Positions 44,880-54,993 are shown, counted from the stretch's first letter. The stretch is DNA of 64,000 bases from UBA5287 sp041672395 (GCA_041672395.1 JBAYZS010000006.1:1-64000); one strand, 5' to 3'. Notes: generated by a model not told the origin, from the sequence alone. Program-made: numbers and translations.

Positions 44880-47600
44880 ATGGAAAAGAAAAGAGTTTAC
44901 ACATTTGGAAATGGTGCAGCCGAAGGTCGTGCAGATATGAAAAATCTGCTTGGTGGAAAAGGTGCCAACCTGGCCGAAATGAATCTTATTGGAGTTCCAG
45001 TACCTCCGGGATTTACAATTACCTCCGATGTTTGTACAGAGTATAACGAACTGGGAAAAGACTATGTAATTAGTGTTTTAAAGAATGAAGTTGAAAGAAG
45101 CATTAATGGGATAGAAAATCAAACCGGTACAAAGTTCGGAGATAAAGAAAATCCCTGTTTAGTTTCAGTACGTTCAGGTGCTCGCGTTTCTATGCCAGGA
45201 ATGATGGATACAGTTTTGAATCTTGGATTAAATGATGACGCAGTGCAAGGAATTGCAAAAAAGTCCGGTAATGAACGCTTTGCATGGGATTCATATCGTC
45301 GATTTGTTCAAATGTATGGGGATGTGGTTTTAGGTATGAAACCACAGAGCAAAGAGGATATAGATCCATTTGAAGAGATTATGGACGAATTAAAAGAATC
45401 AAAAGGTATTCAATTGGATACAGAATTTTCTGTTGATGATTTAAAACTTCTGGTTAAAAAATTCAAAACCGCTGTTAAAGAGCGTACAGGAAATGATTTC
45501 CCTACCAGTCCTTGGGATCAACTATGGGGCGCTATTTGTGCAGTGTTTGACAGTTGGATGAATGATCGTGCCATTCTTTACCGTAAAATGAACAATTTTC
45601 CCGAAGAATGGGGAACTGCTGTAAATGTACAGTCAATGGTTTACGGAAATATGGGACAAACATCTGGAACTGGTGTAGCTTTTACACGTGATGCTGCTAC
45701 CGGAGAAGATATTTTTAATGGTGAATATCTAATTAATGCTCAAGGTGAGGATGTTGTTGCCGGTGTTCGCACACCGTTACAGATTACTACCGAAGGTTCG
45801 CGTCGTTGGGCTAAAATGCAAGGTATTTCAGAAGAAGAGCGAACATTAAATTATCCATCATTGGAAGAAGCAATGCCCGAATGTGCAAAAGAATTGATCG
45901 AAGTACAGCAAAAGCTCGAAGATTATTTTAAAGACATGCAAGATCTGGAATTTACTATTCAAGATGGTAAATTGTGGTTACTGCAAACACGTAATGGAAA
46001 ACGCACAGGTTCAGCGATGGTAAAAATTGCCATTGATATGTTACGTCAAGGATATATAGATGAAAAGACTGCATTGAAACGTTGTGATGCTGAAAAATTA
46101 GATGAATTATTGCACCCTGTTTTCGACAAAAAAGCTTTAGCTGCTGCAAAACCAATTACTCACGGACTTCCTGCATCACCTGGTGCAGCTTCCGGACAAA
46201 TTGTATTTTATGCTGATGAAGCAGAAGAGTGGTACAACGATGGAAAGAAAGTGATTCTTTGTCGAATCGAAACTTCACCCGAAGATCTTCGCGGAATGGG
46301 TACATCACAAGGAATTCTTACATCTCGTGGAGGGATGACATCTCACGCAGCTGTTGTTGCCCGTGGAATGGGTAAATGTTGTGTATCAGCAGCCAATAAT
46401 TTAGTAATTGATTATAAAGCTCGCACAATCAGTGTCAATGGGAAGAAATTGAATGAAGGAGATTGGATCTCACTTGATGGAAGCACTGGAAATGTATATG
46501 AGGGAAAGATTCAGACACAAGATGCCGAATTAGACGATAACTTTAGATCAATAATGGAGATTGCAGACAAATACACTCGCATGGATGTAAGAACCAATGC
46601 GGATACTCCTCGTGATGCTTCAGTGGCTCGGAATTTTGGTGCAAAAGGTATTGGTCTTTGCCGCACTGAACATATGTTCTTTGAAGATGACAAGATTTTG
46701 GCAATGCGTGAAATGATTCTATCAAAAGATGTAGTCGGTAGACGCATAGCTCTCGATAAACTCCTACCACTTCAAAAAGCAGATTTTAAAGGAATCTTCA
46801 GGGTCATGAATGGTTTACCAGTAACCGTGCGATTATTAGACCCTCCTTTGCATGAATTTGTACCACATGATGAAAAAGGTCAAATAGAAATGGCGCGTGT
46901 TATGGATATTTCATACGAAGATATTCATGAACGTGTAGAAAGCTTAATGGAATCCAATCCAATGTTAGGGTTGCGCGGTTGTCGTCTTGGAAACTTATAT
47001 CCTGAGATTACCGAAATGCAAACACGTGCTATCATTGAAGCTGCACTTGAATTAAAGAATGAGGGAATTGATGTGATTCCTGAAATCATGGTTCCTCTAA
47101 CTGGCATTGTTTTTGAATTTAAAGCCCAGAAAGATATAATAGAGAAAACAATACAAGAGGTGTTTGCAGAAAACAGCGAGTCAATTGATTATAAAATCGG
47201 AACAATGATTGAGATTCCACGTGCCGCACTTACGGCACATAAGATTGCAAAAGAAGCCGATTTCTTCTCATTTGGAACTAACGACCTTACGCAGATGACC
47301 TTTGGTTACAGTCGTGATGATGTTGCAAAATTCTTGCCCATGTATCTCGACAAAGGTATTTTAAAACAAGATCCTTTTGCTGTACTTGATCAAAATGGAG
47401 TAGGGCAGTTGGTGAGGATGGCAGTCCAGAATGGTCGTTCCGTTAAGCCAACATTAAAATGTGGTATATGTGGTGAACATGGAGGTGAGCCCTCTTCTGT
47501 TAAATTCTGCCATACGGTAGGACTTAATTATGTATCATGTTCTCCTTACCGTGTTCCTATTGCAAGATTAGCCGCTGCACAAGCCGCAATTGAGGGATAA
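44880..47600 (+). CDS. ppdK: Pyruvate, phosphate dikinase
   Basis: Interconverts pyruvate + ATP + phosphate and phosphoenolpyruvate + AMP + pyrophosphate. It is common in anaerobic Bacteroidota as a glycolytic or gluconeogenic enzyme. The 906-residue protein has an ATP-grasp domain (GGKGANLAEMNLIGVPVPPG, SVRSGARVSMPGMMDTVLN), the phosphohistidine domain with catalytic His in RGGMTSHAAVVARGMGKCCV, and the PEP-binding TIM barrel (GLCRTEHMFFE, DFFSFGTNDLTQMTFGYSRD, GICGEHGGEPSSVKF). It is a single-gene unit closed by a strong terminator. Confidence 0.98.
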   Translation: MEKKRVYTFGNGAAEGRADMKNLLGGKGANLAEMNLIGVPVPPGFTITSDVCTEYNELGKDYVISVLKNEVERSINGIENQTGTKFGDKENPCLVSVRSGARVSMPGMMDTVLNLGLNDDAVQGIAKKSGNERFAWDSYRRFVQMYGDVVLGMKPQSKEDIDPFEEIMDELKESKGIQLDTEFSVDDLKLLVKKFKTAVKERTGNDFPTSPWDQLWGAICAVFDSWMNDRAILYRKMNNFPEEWGTAVNVQSMVYGNMGQTSGTGVAFTRDAATGEDIFNGEYLINAQGEDVVAGVRTPLQITTEGSRRWAKMQGISEEERTLNYPSLEEAMPECAKELIEVQQKLEDYFKDMQDLEFTIQDGKLWLLQTRNGKRTGSAMVKIAIDMLRQGYIDEKTALKRCDAEKLDELLHPVFDKKALAAAKPITHGLPASPGAASGQIVFYADEAEEWYNDGKKVILCRIETSPEDLRGMGTSQGILTSRGGMTSHAAVVARGMGKCCVSAANNLVIDYKARTISVNGKKLNEGDWISLDGSTGNVYEGKIQTQDAELDDNFRSIMEIADKYTRMDVRTNADTPRDASVARNFGAKGIGLCRTEHMFFEDDKILAMREMILSKDVVGRRIALDKLLPLQKADFKGIFRVMNGLPVTVRLLDPPLHEFVPHDEKGQIEMARVMDISYEDIHERVESLMESNPMLGLRGCRLGNLYPEITEMQTRAIIEAALELKNEGIDVIPEIMVPLTGIVFEFKAQKDIIEKTIQEVFAENSESIDYKIGTMIEIPRAALTAHKIAKEADFFSFGTNDLTQMTFGYSRDDVAKFLPMYLDKGILKQDPFAVLDQNGVGQLVRMAVQNGRSVKPTLKCGICGEHGGEPSSVKFCHTVGLNYVSCSPYRVPIARLAAAQAAIEG

Positions 47601-47623
47601 GAGATCTTATGAATAAATAGTAA

Positions 47624-47659
47624 AAGAGTCGTTGAATATCAACGGCTCTTATTGTTTTT
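47624..47659 (+). terminator. Terminator after ppdK
   Basis: AAGAGTCGTTGA pairs with TCAACGGCTCTT (12 pairs, one G-T) around ATA, followed by ATTGTTTTT. Confidence 0.85.
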
Positions 47660-47695
47660 AACGACATTTCATAAATAACATCTCTTTATAATTCG

Positions 47696-47703
47696 TATCT
47701 TTG
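47696..47703 (+). promoter_or_regulatory. -7 element for the MFS transporter gene
   Basis: TATCTTTG, a strong consensus match 16 bases before the ATG, implying a very short leader. Confidence 0.5.
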
Positions 47704-47719
47704 TATTCAAAAAATAACT

Positions 47720-48922
47720 ATGAAACATCGTCGTTATTTTGGATTTGATCGAAATATCTTTTATACAGGCTTAAACAGCTTTTTCACTGACACATCTACT
47801 AAGATGATTTACAGTGTGATGCCCCTGTTTTTGATGTCAATAGGAGCATCAAAGACACAAATATCTCTTATTGAGGGCATTGCCGAAAGTACAGCTTCAT
47901 TAATGAAAGCTCTTTCCGGATTTTGGAGCGACAAAATAGGTAAGAACAAACCCTTTATGATCATTGGCTATGCAGCCACTGCATTGGTTACACCGTTATA
48001 CTCATTTGTGATAAATCCTATTCAAGTACTTGCTTTACGTTTTATTGAAAGATTGGGTAAAGGTGTGCGCACCGCGCCACGCGACAGCCTTATTGCAGCT
48101 TCCATAAAGAAGAACGAAACAGGAAAGAGTTTTGGTTTTCATAAGATGATGGACAACAGTGGTGCAATACTTGGGCCATTATTAGCTTCATTGATACTTT
48201 TTTTTCGTCCTGGAGATTTTAAAACTATTTTTTTGTTCTCCGCTATTCCTGCAATCATTGGAGTTTTTGTCATTGTTTTTCTGATTAAAGAGAATAAGAA
48301 ACAAGAAACAGGAAATAGGCAAAATGTGGCTTTTAAGAAATTACCTAAGAACTATTACATCTTTCTCTTGATCATAGCTGTTTTTACATTAGGGAATTCA
48401 ACTGATTCACTGATGCTTATCCGGATGAGTGAAACTGGAATTAAAGAATCATTTGTTCCGCTAATATATATGTTATTCAATTCAGTATCCGTACTTTTAG
48501 CCGTCCAAATTGGTAAACTCTCAGATAAAATAGGCAGAGGTAAACTCATTACATTAGGCTTTTTGACTTATTCGTTTGTATATCTGATGTTTGGAGCATT
48601 TAACAACATTACTGTTTTTATATTAATGTTTGTACTTTATGGTGTTTATAGTGCACTCACAGACACATGTCAGAAAGCATTGGTCTCCGATTTAGTGAGT
48701 GAGGAAATGAAAGGAACAGGATTTGGTTTATATCATGCTGTTTTAGGAATCATGCTTCTACCGGCAAGTGCAATTGGAGGCTATCTTTATGATAAAGTAA
48801 GTCCAAGTGCAACATTTTATTTTGGGAGTAGTTTGTCGTTTATTGCAGCAATTATGATGATTATTTTCATGTTGAAACTTAAAAGAGACAACATAAAATC
48901 AACAAAATTCGAAGCTGTATAA
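47720..48922 (+). CDS. Major facilitator superfamily transporter
   Basis: Inner-membrane transporter of 400 residues with about 12 hydrophobic helices. Family motifs are visible: DTSTKMIYSVMPLFL, SLIEGIAESTASLMKALSG then FWSDKIGKNKPFM (the loop 2-3 'G-x3-D-x-x-G-R-x' motif), and RFIERLGKGVRTAPRDSLIA. The latter loop marks a subgroup common in bacteria whose substrates are mostly unknown. The second half repeats the pattern (GKLSDKIGRGKLITLG). No neighbouring gene suggests a substrate. Confidence 0.9.
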   Translation: MKHRRYFGFDRNIFYTGLNSFFTDTSTKMIYSVMPLFLMSIGASKTQISLIEGIAESTASLMKALSGFWSDKIGKNKPFMIIGYAATALVTPLYSFVINPIQVLALRFIERLGKGVRTAPRDSLIAASIKKNETGKSFGFHKMMDNSGAILGPLLASLILFFRPGDFKTIFLFSAIPAIIGVFVIVFLIKENKKQETGNRQNVAFKKLPKNYYIFLLIIAVFTLGNSTDSLMLIRMSETGIKESFVPLIYMLFNSVSVLLAVQIGKLSDKIGRGKLITLGFLTYSFVYLMFGAFNNITVFILMFVLYGVYSALTDTCQKALVSDLVSEEMKGTGFGLYHAVLGIMLLPASAIGGYLYDKVSPSATFYFGSSLSFIAAIMMIIFMLKLKRDNIKSTKFEAV

Positions 48923-48963
48923 TCAATAAACTCAAATTTATAACTACTTTTAATAGTAAATTC

Positions 48964-48995
48964 GTTGGTGACTTCATCGAATATAACTACTTTTG
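48964..48995 (+). promoter_or_regulatory. Promoter of the surA-ostA unit
   Basis: GTTG (48964-48967), 20 bases, TACTTTTG (48988-48995). The 14-base segment ending in this -7 box is also present, nearly identical, about 50 bases upstream (ATAACTACTTTT). Confidence 0.6.
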
Positions 48996-49023
48996 AATTA
49001 CTTTTTAACAGTACACAATAAAT

Positions 49024-50400
49024 ATGAAATATTTCAGTAAAATATTAACTATCATTTTTGCTCTCATACTTACACAACAAGTATTCGCCCAAAACAATAT
49101 CATTGACGAAATCGTTTGGGTAGTAGGTGATGAAGCCATTCTTAAATCAGAAGTAGAATCTTTTAGACGTGAAATGCTATTGCAAAACACCCGAATTGAA
49201 GGTGATCCGTATTGCTTTATTCCTGAACAAATCGCAGTAAATAAGTTGTTCGTTGATCAGTCCAAACTCGACAGTATAGAAGTGGATGAAGCTAATGTAA
49301 ACAGGATGGTTGATTTATACGTGAGTGAATATATTTCTTCCATAGGTTCTGTTGAGAAGTTACAAGAATATATGGGTAAAAGTCTCAAGAATATCCGCGA
49401 CGACTTGAAGAGATCCGTTAGAGATAATCAATTAATTGAAGGAGTACAAAGAAAACATTTCGGTGAGATTGTACTTGCACCATCAGAAATCAGCAAGTAC
49501 TACGAGAAAATCCCACAAGACAGTCTGCCATTTATTCCAACGACAGTAGAGATGCAGATTATAACGATGGAGCCAAAAATTCCATTACCCGAGATAGATA
49601 AAGTAAAAGCTCAGCTACGTACATTTACAGAGCAAATCAATTCAGGACAAAGTGATTTTTCCACGTTGGCTTTATTATATTCAGAAGATCAGGGATCAGC
49701 AATACAAGGTGGTGAAATTGGATTTAAAGGACGTGGAGAGTTCGTTCCGGAATTCTCAAACGCTGCATTTGCACTGAACGATCCAAAAAAAATCTCAAAT
49801 GTTGTTGAATCAGAATACGGTTATCATATTATCCAACTCATTGAACGCCGAGGAGATAAAGCTAACTTCCGTCATATTTTGTTAAAACCTGATGTTCCCA
49901 AACAAGCATTAGACAGTGCATTGGTTAGATTAGATTCCGTAAAGATTGGGATTGACGATAAGAAAATCAATTTTGAAGAAGCAGCAACATTTATATCTGC
50001 TGACAAAAATACACGCAACAATAAAGGAATCATGGTAAATCAGGGAACAACCGGTAAGAACAGTTTAAATGTCGGAACCCCACGATTTGCTTTGGAAGAA
50101 CTAAATCCCGATATTTCAAGAGTTATTGGTACAATGAAAGTCGGCGATTTGTCGGAACCCTTTATACTCACAACCAGCATGGGCGAAAAAGTAGCTGCAA
50201 TTATCAAACTGACTAAAAGAAACGACGGTCATAAAGCAAATTTAAACACAGATTATCAAATAGTCAAGTCGATGGCTGAGAATACAAAACGTCAGAAGAT
50301 GATGGACGAATGGATTGTTTCTAAGATAAAAAACACCTACGTACGAATTGATCCTGCCTGGAAGAATTGTGATTACAAGTATAAAGGTTGGTTAAAATAA
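49024..50400 (+). CDS. Periplasmic peptidyl-prolyl isomerase, SurA-like
   Basis: Chaperone/isomerase for outer-membrane proteins. Signal peptide ILTIIFALILTQQVFAQ, then a SurA N-terminal chaperone domain (EIVWVVGDEAILKSEVESFR), a clear parvulin domain (TVEMQIITMEPKIPLPEI ... STLALLYSEDQGSAIQGGEI, EFSNAAFALNDPKK, YGYHIIQLIERRGDK), and a second, more diverged parvulin domain ending KVGDLSEPFILTTSMG. The 458-residue length is normal. It is followed after 20 bases by an OstA-like gene, so the pair may serve outer-membrane assembly. Confidence 0.93.
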   Translation: MKYFSKILTIIFALILTQQVFAQNNIIDEIVWVVGDEAILKSEVESFRREMLLQNTRIEGDPYCFIPEQIAVNKLFVDQSKLDSIEVDEANVNRMVDLYVSEYISSIGSVEKLQEYMGKSLKNIRDDLKRSVRDNQLIEGVQRKHFGEIVLAPSEISKYYEKIPQDSLPFIPTTVEMQIITMEPKIPLPEIDKVKAQLRTFTEQINSGQSDFSTLALLYSEDQGSAIQGGEIGFKGRGEFVPEFSNAAFALNDPKKISNVVESEYGYHIIQLIERRGDKANFRHILLKPDVPKQALDSALVRLDSVKIGIDDKKINFEEAATFISADKNTRNNKGIMVNQGTTGKNSLNVGTPRFALEELNPDISRVIGTMKVGDLSEPFILTTSMGEKVAAIIKLTKRNDGHKANLNTDYQIVKSMAENTKRQKMMDEWIVSKIKNTYVRIDPAWKNCDYKYKGWLK

Positions 50401-50420
50401 GAATTGTTGTCTTTAATTGA

Positions 50421-52055
50421 ATGACAAAGCTAAAGAATAAAAAGAACTATTATGGAAGCATGCTTTTGTTAAGCGTGCTTTTTGTCGTTATATTTATCAC
50501 CTATGCGCAGCAGCCGCCTCCTGTGCAAAAGCCTGTTAATCCCAATATGAAAATTATTGAGATGCAGCAAGCAGACATTCTTTATAAACTAGCAAATTTT
50601 GACGCTACCATATTGAAAAACAATGTCAAATTCTATCACGACGGTGCATATATGTATTGCGATAGTGCATATCTTCATGAGAAAACAAATTCTTTCGAAG
50701 CATTTGGCAATGTTCGTATGGAACAAGGAGATACACTTTTTGTGTATGGAGATTATTTGAATTATGATGGTAACACCAAATTTGCCAAATTGCGTCATAA
50801 CATACGATTGGAAGATAAACAAGCCACTTTGTTTACCGACAGTCTTGATTATGATAGAGTGGCAAATCTTGGATACTATTTTGATGGTGGGTTGCTTGTT
50901 GACGAAGAAAATGAGCTATCCTCTTTTTGGGGTCAATATGATTTGAACACAAAAGAAGCACTATTTAACGACAGTGTAAAACTAGTGAATCCCGATTATA
51001 CTATTTACACAGAAGAACTCAAGTATAATACAGTAACCAAGATAGCCGATATCTTAGGACCATCCACCATTGTATCAGACAGTGGTACGGTTTATACTGA
51101 TAGAGGCTGGTATAATACAATCACCGACGATGCCCAATTATTTGACAGATCGCGAGTGGTGAGTAACGACGGAAGTAAATTCCTAACCGGAGACACCATT
51201 TTTCATAATCAAAAAACAGGAATTGGTAAAGTCTTCGGTGATATGTTTTTGCAAGATTCATTACGCAAAGCAATCATTGGAGGAAATTACGGTTATTATG
51301 ATGATAATTTAGGATACGCAATGGCAACAGATTCTGCATACGCTATTGAATATTCTGAAAAAGATAGCCTTTTTTTGCATGCCGACACACTTAAGATGAT
51401 TACGGATTCTTTAGACAGACAGTTGATAGCATATTATAATGTTCGACTTTTCAGAAACGACATTCAAGGAGTATGCGATTCTCTTCAATATTTTTCTAAA
51501 GATTCACTTTTGTCGATGTACAAAAATCCCGTTATCTGGAATGGAAACTATCAACTTCTCGGTAATCAGATTGATATCTTTTTAAACGATAGCACAATTG
51601 AAAAAGCGAACGTGAAAGAATACTCATTAGGAATTCTGAAACGTCCGGTTGAAAATCAGTTCAACCAGTTGAGTGGAAGAGATATGACAGCAACATTTGA
51701 CAAAGGACAATTACGTCAGTTGCTTGTTGAAGGTAATGCGGAATCATTGTATTATCTTTTGTCGGAAGACTCAACAGTTATAGGATTGAACAAAACAGAA
51801 AGTGCCTTTCTTTCAATGGACCTAAAAGATGATAGAGTAGAGAAGTTAAAACTTTGGAGTTCAACAAAAGCACAGACAACTCCTTTATCAAAATTAGATC
51901 CAGCATCGTCAACGCTGAAAGGCTTTGTATGGCTCGATTACTTGCGACCTAAAAGTGCATGGGATATTTTTAGAAGTTCAAAACGAAAATCAGAAGACAA
52001 CATCGCTCAACCTAAACGATTTAAGAGACCTGAAGCAGAGATGCAGAGTCGATAA
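50421..52055 (+). CDS. OstA/LptA-like periplasmic protein
   Basis: 544 residues with a hydrophobic N-terminal anchor or signal (MLLLSVLFVVIFITYAQ). The remainder is made of short repeating beta-strand units (for example FYHDGAYMYCDSAYLHEKTN, DTLFVYGDYLNYDGNTKFAK, NRYTIYTEELKYN-like), the OstA/LptA beta-jellyroll pattern. This family shuttles lipopolysaccharide across the periplasm. In Bacteroidota such genes are usually found beside a SurA-like gene, as here. It is much longer than LptA of E. coli, so the exact role is unsettled. mutL follows after 52 bases with its own promoter element. Confidence 0.85.
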   Translation: MTKLKNKKNYYGSMLLLSVLFVVIFITYAQQPPPVQKPVNPNMKIIEMQQADILYKLANFDATILKNNVKFYHDGAYMYCDSAYLHEKTNSFEAFGNVRMEQGDTLFVYGDYLNYDGNTKFAKLRHNIRLEDKQATLFTDSLDYDRVANLGYYFDGGLLVDEENELSSFWGQYDLNTKEALFNDSVKLVNPDYTIYTEELKYNTVTKIADILGPSTIVSDSGTVYTDRGWYNTITDDAQLFDRSRVVSNDGSKFLTGDTIFHNQKTGIGKVFGDMFLQDSLRKAIIGGNYGYYDDNLGYAMATDSAYAIEYSEKDSLFLHADTLKMITDSLDRQLIAYYNVRLFRNDIQGVCDSLQYFSKDSLLSMYKNPVIWNGNYQLLGNQIDIFLNDSTIEKANVKEYSLGILKRPVENQFNQLSGRDMTATFDKGQLRQLLVEGNAESLYYLLSEDSTVIGLNKTESAFLSMDLKDDRVEKLKLWSSTKAQTTPLSKLDPASSTLKGFVWLDYLRPKSAWDIFRSSKRKSEDNIAQPKRFKRPEAEMQSR

Positions 52056-52082
52056 TCTATTTTAGTTCACTATTTTTTTTCG

Positions 52083-52090
52083 TATATTTG
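52083..52090 (+). promoter_or_regulatory. -7 element for mutL
   Basis: TATATTTG, 17 bases before the mutL ATG; upstream TTTA at the right distance is a weak -33 box. Confidence 0.45.
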
Positions 52091-52107
52091 TTTAAATTGT
52101 ATTAAGG

Positions 52108-53928
52108 ATGCCCGATATCATTCAACTTTTACCCGATTCTATTGCAAACCAGATAGCCGCAGGAGAAGTAATTCAGCGACCCGCGTCAGTAGTCAAAGAG
52201 TTGGTAGAGAACTCTTTGGATGCAGGAGCTACACAGATTCAGATAGTTATTAGAGATGCCGGTCGAACACTGATTCAAGTGATCGATAATGGCAAAGGTA
52301 TGTCGGGCACAGATGCTCGCATGGCTTTTGAACGTCACGCGACTTCAAAAATAAAGAAAGCGGAAGATCTTTTTTCACTTCGGACAATGGGCTTTCGCGG
52401 AGAAGCATTACCCTCTATTGCAGCCATTTCACAAGTTGAAGTTAAAACACGACGTGCAGAAGACGAAGTGGGCACATTTCTATCTATATCCGCCTCGAAT
52501 GTAGAAAAGCAAGAATTTATTGCATGTGTTGTTGGAACCACAATATCTGTAAAGAACATCTTTTTTAATGTTCCCGCCAGAAGAAGATTCTTAAGTTCCA
52601 ACGAAACAGAAAGGCGAAACATACTATTAGAGATTGAGCGTATTGTGCTTGTGAATCCCGAGATAGAATTTATTGTTTATGAAAATGATGTTCAGACTAT
52701 ACACTTACCAATATCAGGATTAAAGCAGCGGATAGTTAATCTGGAGCGTAAAAACCTTATGCAGCAGCTCCTTGAGATAGACGAAAAGACAATGCTGGGC
52801 CACATTCATGGATATGTGTCAAGGCCTGAGAATGTTAGGAAAGGAAAAGCGCGACAGTTCTTTTTTGTGAATGGTCGTTACATTCGTCACTCTTATTTTC
52901 ATCGTGCTGTGATGTCTGTTTTTGATCCATTGACTGCCGCTAATTCCCATCCCGATTATTTCATCTATTTTACTGTTAATCCGTCATCTGTCGATGTGAA
53001 TATTCATCCGACAAAGACAGAGGTAAAGTTTGAAAACGAGAAAGAATTATGGAAAATATTATCTGTGACTATCAAAGAGGCGCTGGGCAAGTTTAATGCT
53101 GTTCCTACTATCGATTTTGATCAGACAGACGCAGTGGAGATTCCTATATATGATCCGGAAAAGCAGACAAAAGCACCGGAAATCAGTCTGGATCCTAATT
53201 ACAATCCTTTCTCAAATCCACTTTCCGGTGGCAGGTATAAGCCTGCAACACCTTCATTCGATTGGGAAGTACTCTATAAAAAGTTTGAAAACGAGAGTGA
53301 ACCCTCTCAGCCAGACGAAGATTTATTTGGAGAAAAAGACAACGATGCAATATCTTCAAGTCGCATTGGACCAGAACATTATCATTATAAACAACGTTAT
53401 ATTTTAACTTCTGTAAAATCCGGGTTGATGATAATAGATCAACACAGAGCGCATGTACGTATTTTATATGATAAATATCTAAAACAAATCATACAAAAGA
53501 AGGGTGTATCTCAACGTGTATTATTTCCCGAGATTCTTGAACTGTCTAATGAAGAAGCTACCGTACTCGACTCAATAAATGAAGAGATCATGTCATTAGG
53601 TTTTGATTTGAACGATTTAGGAGATAAAACCTTCGCTATAAAAGGAGTGCCATCAGAAATAGAAAACTCTGATGCGCCCCTGCTTATAAGGTCGATGATT
53701 AAGAAAAAGATGGACACCCCAAGCGATGTCCGAACCGAGATTCACGAAATGATGGCCTTGTCGCTTGCAAATAACACGGCAATATACACTGGAAAACAAT
53801 TATCTGAAGAAGAAATGCTGATGCTCGTGAATCAGCTGTTTGCATGTGAAAGTCCTAATCATACACCCGATGGAAAGGCTATAATAACTGTCATCTCCGA
53901 CGATGAGATCAGTAGGAAGATGAAATAA
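52108..53928 (+). CDS. mutL: DNA mismatch repair protein MutL
   Basis: ATPase that links MutS mismatch recognition to strand removal. The 606-residue protein has all GHKL ATPase motifs: ELVENSLDAGATQI, IDNGKGMSG, TMGFRGEALPSIA, and VDVNIHPTKTEVKF in the transducer domain. A non-conserved linker (about residues 345-430) precedes the dimerisation domain. The endonuclease metal motif DQHAxxERxxYE of non-enteric MutL appears here as DQHRAHVRILYDKY, so key acidic residues are replaced. An aldo/keto reductase gene follows after 12 bases. Confidence 0.97.
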   Translation: MPDIIQLLPDSIANQIAAGEVIQRPASVVKELVENSLDAGATQIQIVIRDAGRTLIQVIDNGKGMSGTDARMAFERHATSKIKKAEDLFSLRTMGFRGEALPSIAAISQVEVKTRRAEDEVGTFLSISASNVEKQEFIACVVGTTISVKNIFFNVPARRRFLSSNETERRNILLEIERIVLVNPEIEFIVYENDVQTIHLPISGLKQRIVNLERKNLMQQLLEIDEKTMLGHIHGYVSRPENVRKGKARQFFFVNGRYIRHSYFHRAVMSVFDPLTAANSHPDYFIYFTVNPSSVDVNIHPTKTEVKFENEKELWKILSVTIKEALGKFNAVPTIDFDQTDAVEIPIYDPEKQTKAPEISLDPNYNPFSNPLSGGRYKPATPSFDWEVLYKKFENESEPSQPDEDLFGEKDNDAISSSRIGPEHYHYKQRYILTSVKSGLMIIDQHRAHVRILYDKYLKQIIQKKGVSQRVLFPEILELSNEEATVLDSINEEIMSLGFDLNDLGDKTFAIKGVPSEIENSDAPLLIRSMIKKKMDTPSDVRTEIHEMMALSLANNTAIYTGKQLSEEEMLMLVNQLFACESPNHTPDGKAIITVISDDEISRKMK

Positions 53929-53940
53929 AAATCAATAATT

Positions 53941-54906
53941 ATGGAATACAAATTCTGTGGTAAAAGCGGATTGCAGCTCCCTAAAATATCTTTAGGCTTG
54001 TGGCATAACTTCGGCTTTTTGGCCGATTTCAACGAAGCACGCAAAATGATCCGATATGCTTTTGATCAAGGAGTTACGCATATTGATATCGCAAACAATT
54101 ATGGCCCTCCTCCCGGATCGGCAGAATCTGTTTTTGGAAAGATTCTTAAAGAAGATTTCAGCAATCATCGGGATGAAATGATTATCTCTTCAAAAGCTGG
54201 ATATCTGATGTGGAACGGACCTTATGGCAACGGCGGATCACGCAAATATTTGATATCTAGTCTTAATCAAAGTCTGAAACGAACAGGATTAGAGTACTTT
54301 GACATCTTTTATTCGCATCGTTATGATCCCGATACTCCTATAGAGGAAACCATGCAGGCCTTGGTTGATATTGCCAGACAAGGGAAAGCGCTGTATGTAG
54401 GAATCTCAAATTATCCTGCAGATAAAGAGAAAATTGCTATGAGATATTTGAAAGAACAGAATGTACCTTGCTTGATTTATCAAGGAAGATACAGCATGTT
54501 CAACCGCAAACCTGAAGAAGAAATATTGGCAATTGCAAATGACTTCGGTTCTGGGTTTATCGCTTATTCACCGTTGGCTCAGGGAGTACTGACCGACAAA
54601 TATTTGAATGGTATTCCCAAAAACTCGCGTGCAGGGGAATCGCATGGATTTCTGAGGACAGAGCAAGTGCGACCGGAATTGATTGAGAAAGTGAAGGTAT
54701 TAAATGAAATTGCCGTTAAACGTGGACAAACAATGGCAGAAATGGCTTTAGCATGGGCGTTGAGAGATGAAAGAGTTACCTCGTTAATTGTTGGCTCTCG
54801 TACAGTTGGGCAATTGAAAGACAATCTTAAGGCATTGGATAATTTATCATTCACAGCTGACGAATTGGCTACAATAGATGGTATTTTAGATGGAGCTACT
54901 TTGTGA
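53941..54906 (+). CDS. Aldo/keto reductase (YghZ/Kv-beta-like)
   Basis: NADPH-dependent carbonyl reductase of 321 residues, TIM-barrel fold. The start MEYKFCGKSGLQLPKISLGL and the insertion NNYGPPPGSAESVFG are typical of the AKR14/Kv-beta-like group that includes L-glyceraldehyde 3-phosphate reductase. The catalytic tetrad is visible: Asp in THIDIANNYG with Tyr, Lys in IISSKAGYLMW, and His in FYSHRYDPDTP. Cofactor-binding residues near the end read LIVGSRTVGQLKDNL. Its likely role is detoxifying reactive aldehydes. It probably shares a transcript with mutL. Confidence 0.93.
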   Translation: MEYKFCGKSGLQLPKISLGLWHNFGFLADFNEARKMIRYAFDQGVTHIDIANNYGPPPGSAESVFGKILKEDFSNHRDEMIISSKAGYLMWNGPYGNGGSRKYLISSLNQSLKRTGLEYFDIFYSHRYDPDTPIEETMQALVDIARQGKALYVGISNYPADKEKIAMRYLKEQNVPCLIYQGRYSMFNRKPEEEILAIANDFGSGFIAYSPLAQGVLTDKYLNGIPKNSRAGESHGFLRTEQVRPELIEKVKVLNEIAVKRGQTMAEMALAWALRDERVTSLIVGSRTVGQLKDNLKALDNLSFTADELATIDGILDGATL

Positions 54907-54962
54907 TTTCTTGGTGGATTCAAAAAAATAGCACTCTAAAAGAATAAAAGTTCGTGAAATCT

Positions 54963-54993
54963 TTTGAAAAATAAAGAAACATTCATACATTTG
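54963..54993 (+). promoter_or_regulatory. Promoter of tRNA-Gly/tRNA-Leu
   Basis: TTTG (54963-54966), 19 bases, TACATTTG (54986-54993): full Bacteroidota consensus. Downstream, 55011-55028 forms a TGGCTC/GAGCCA hairpin followed by AATTTTT, before the first tRNA. It could partly attenuate the transcript or guide processing. Confidence 0.75.
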
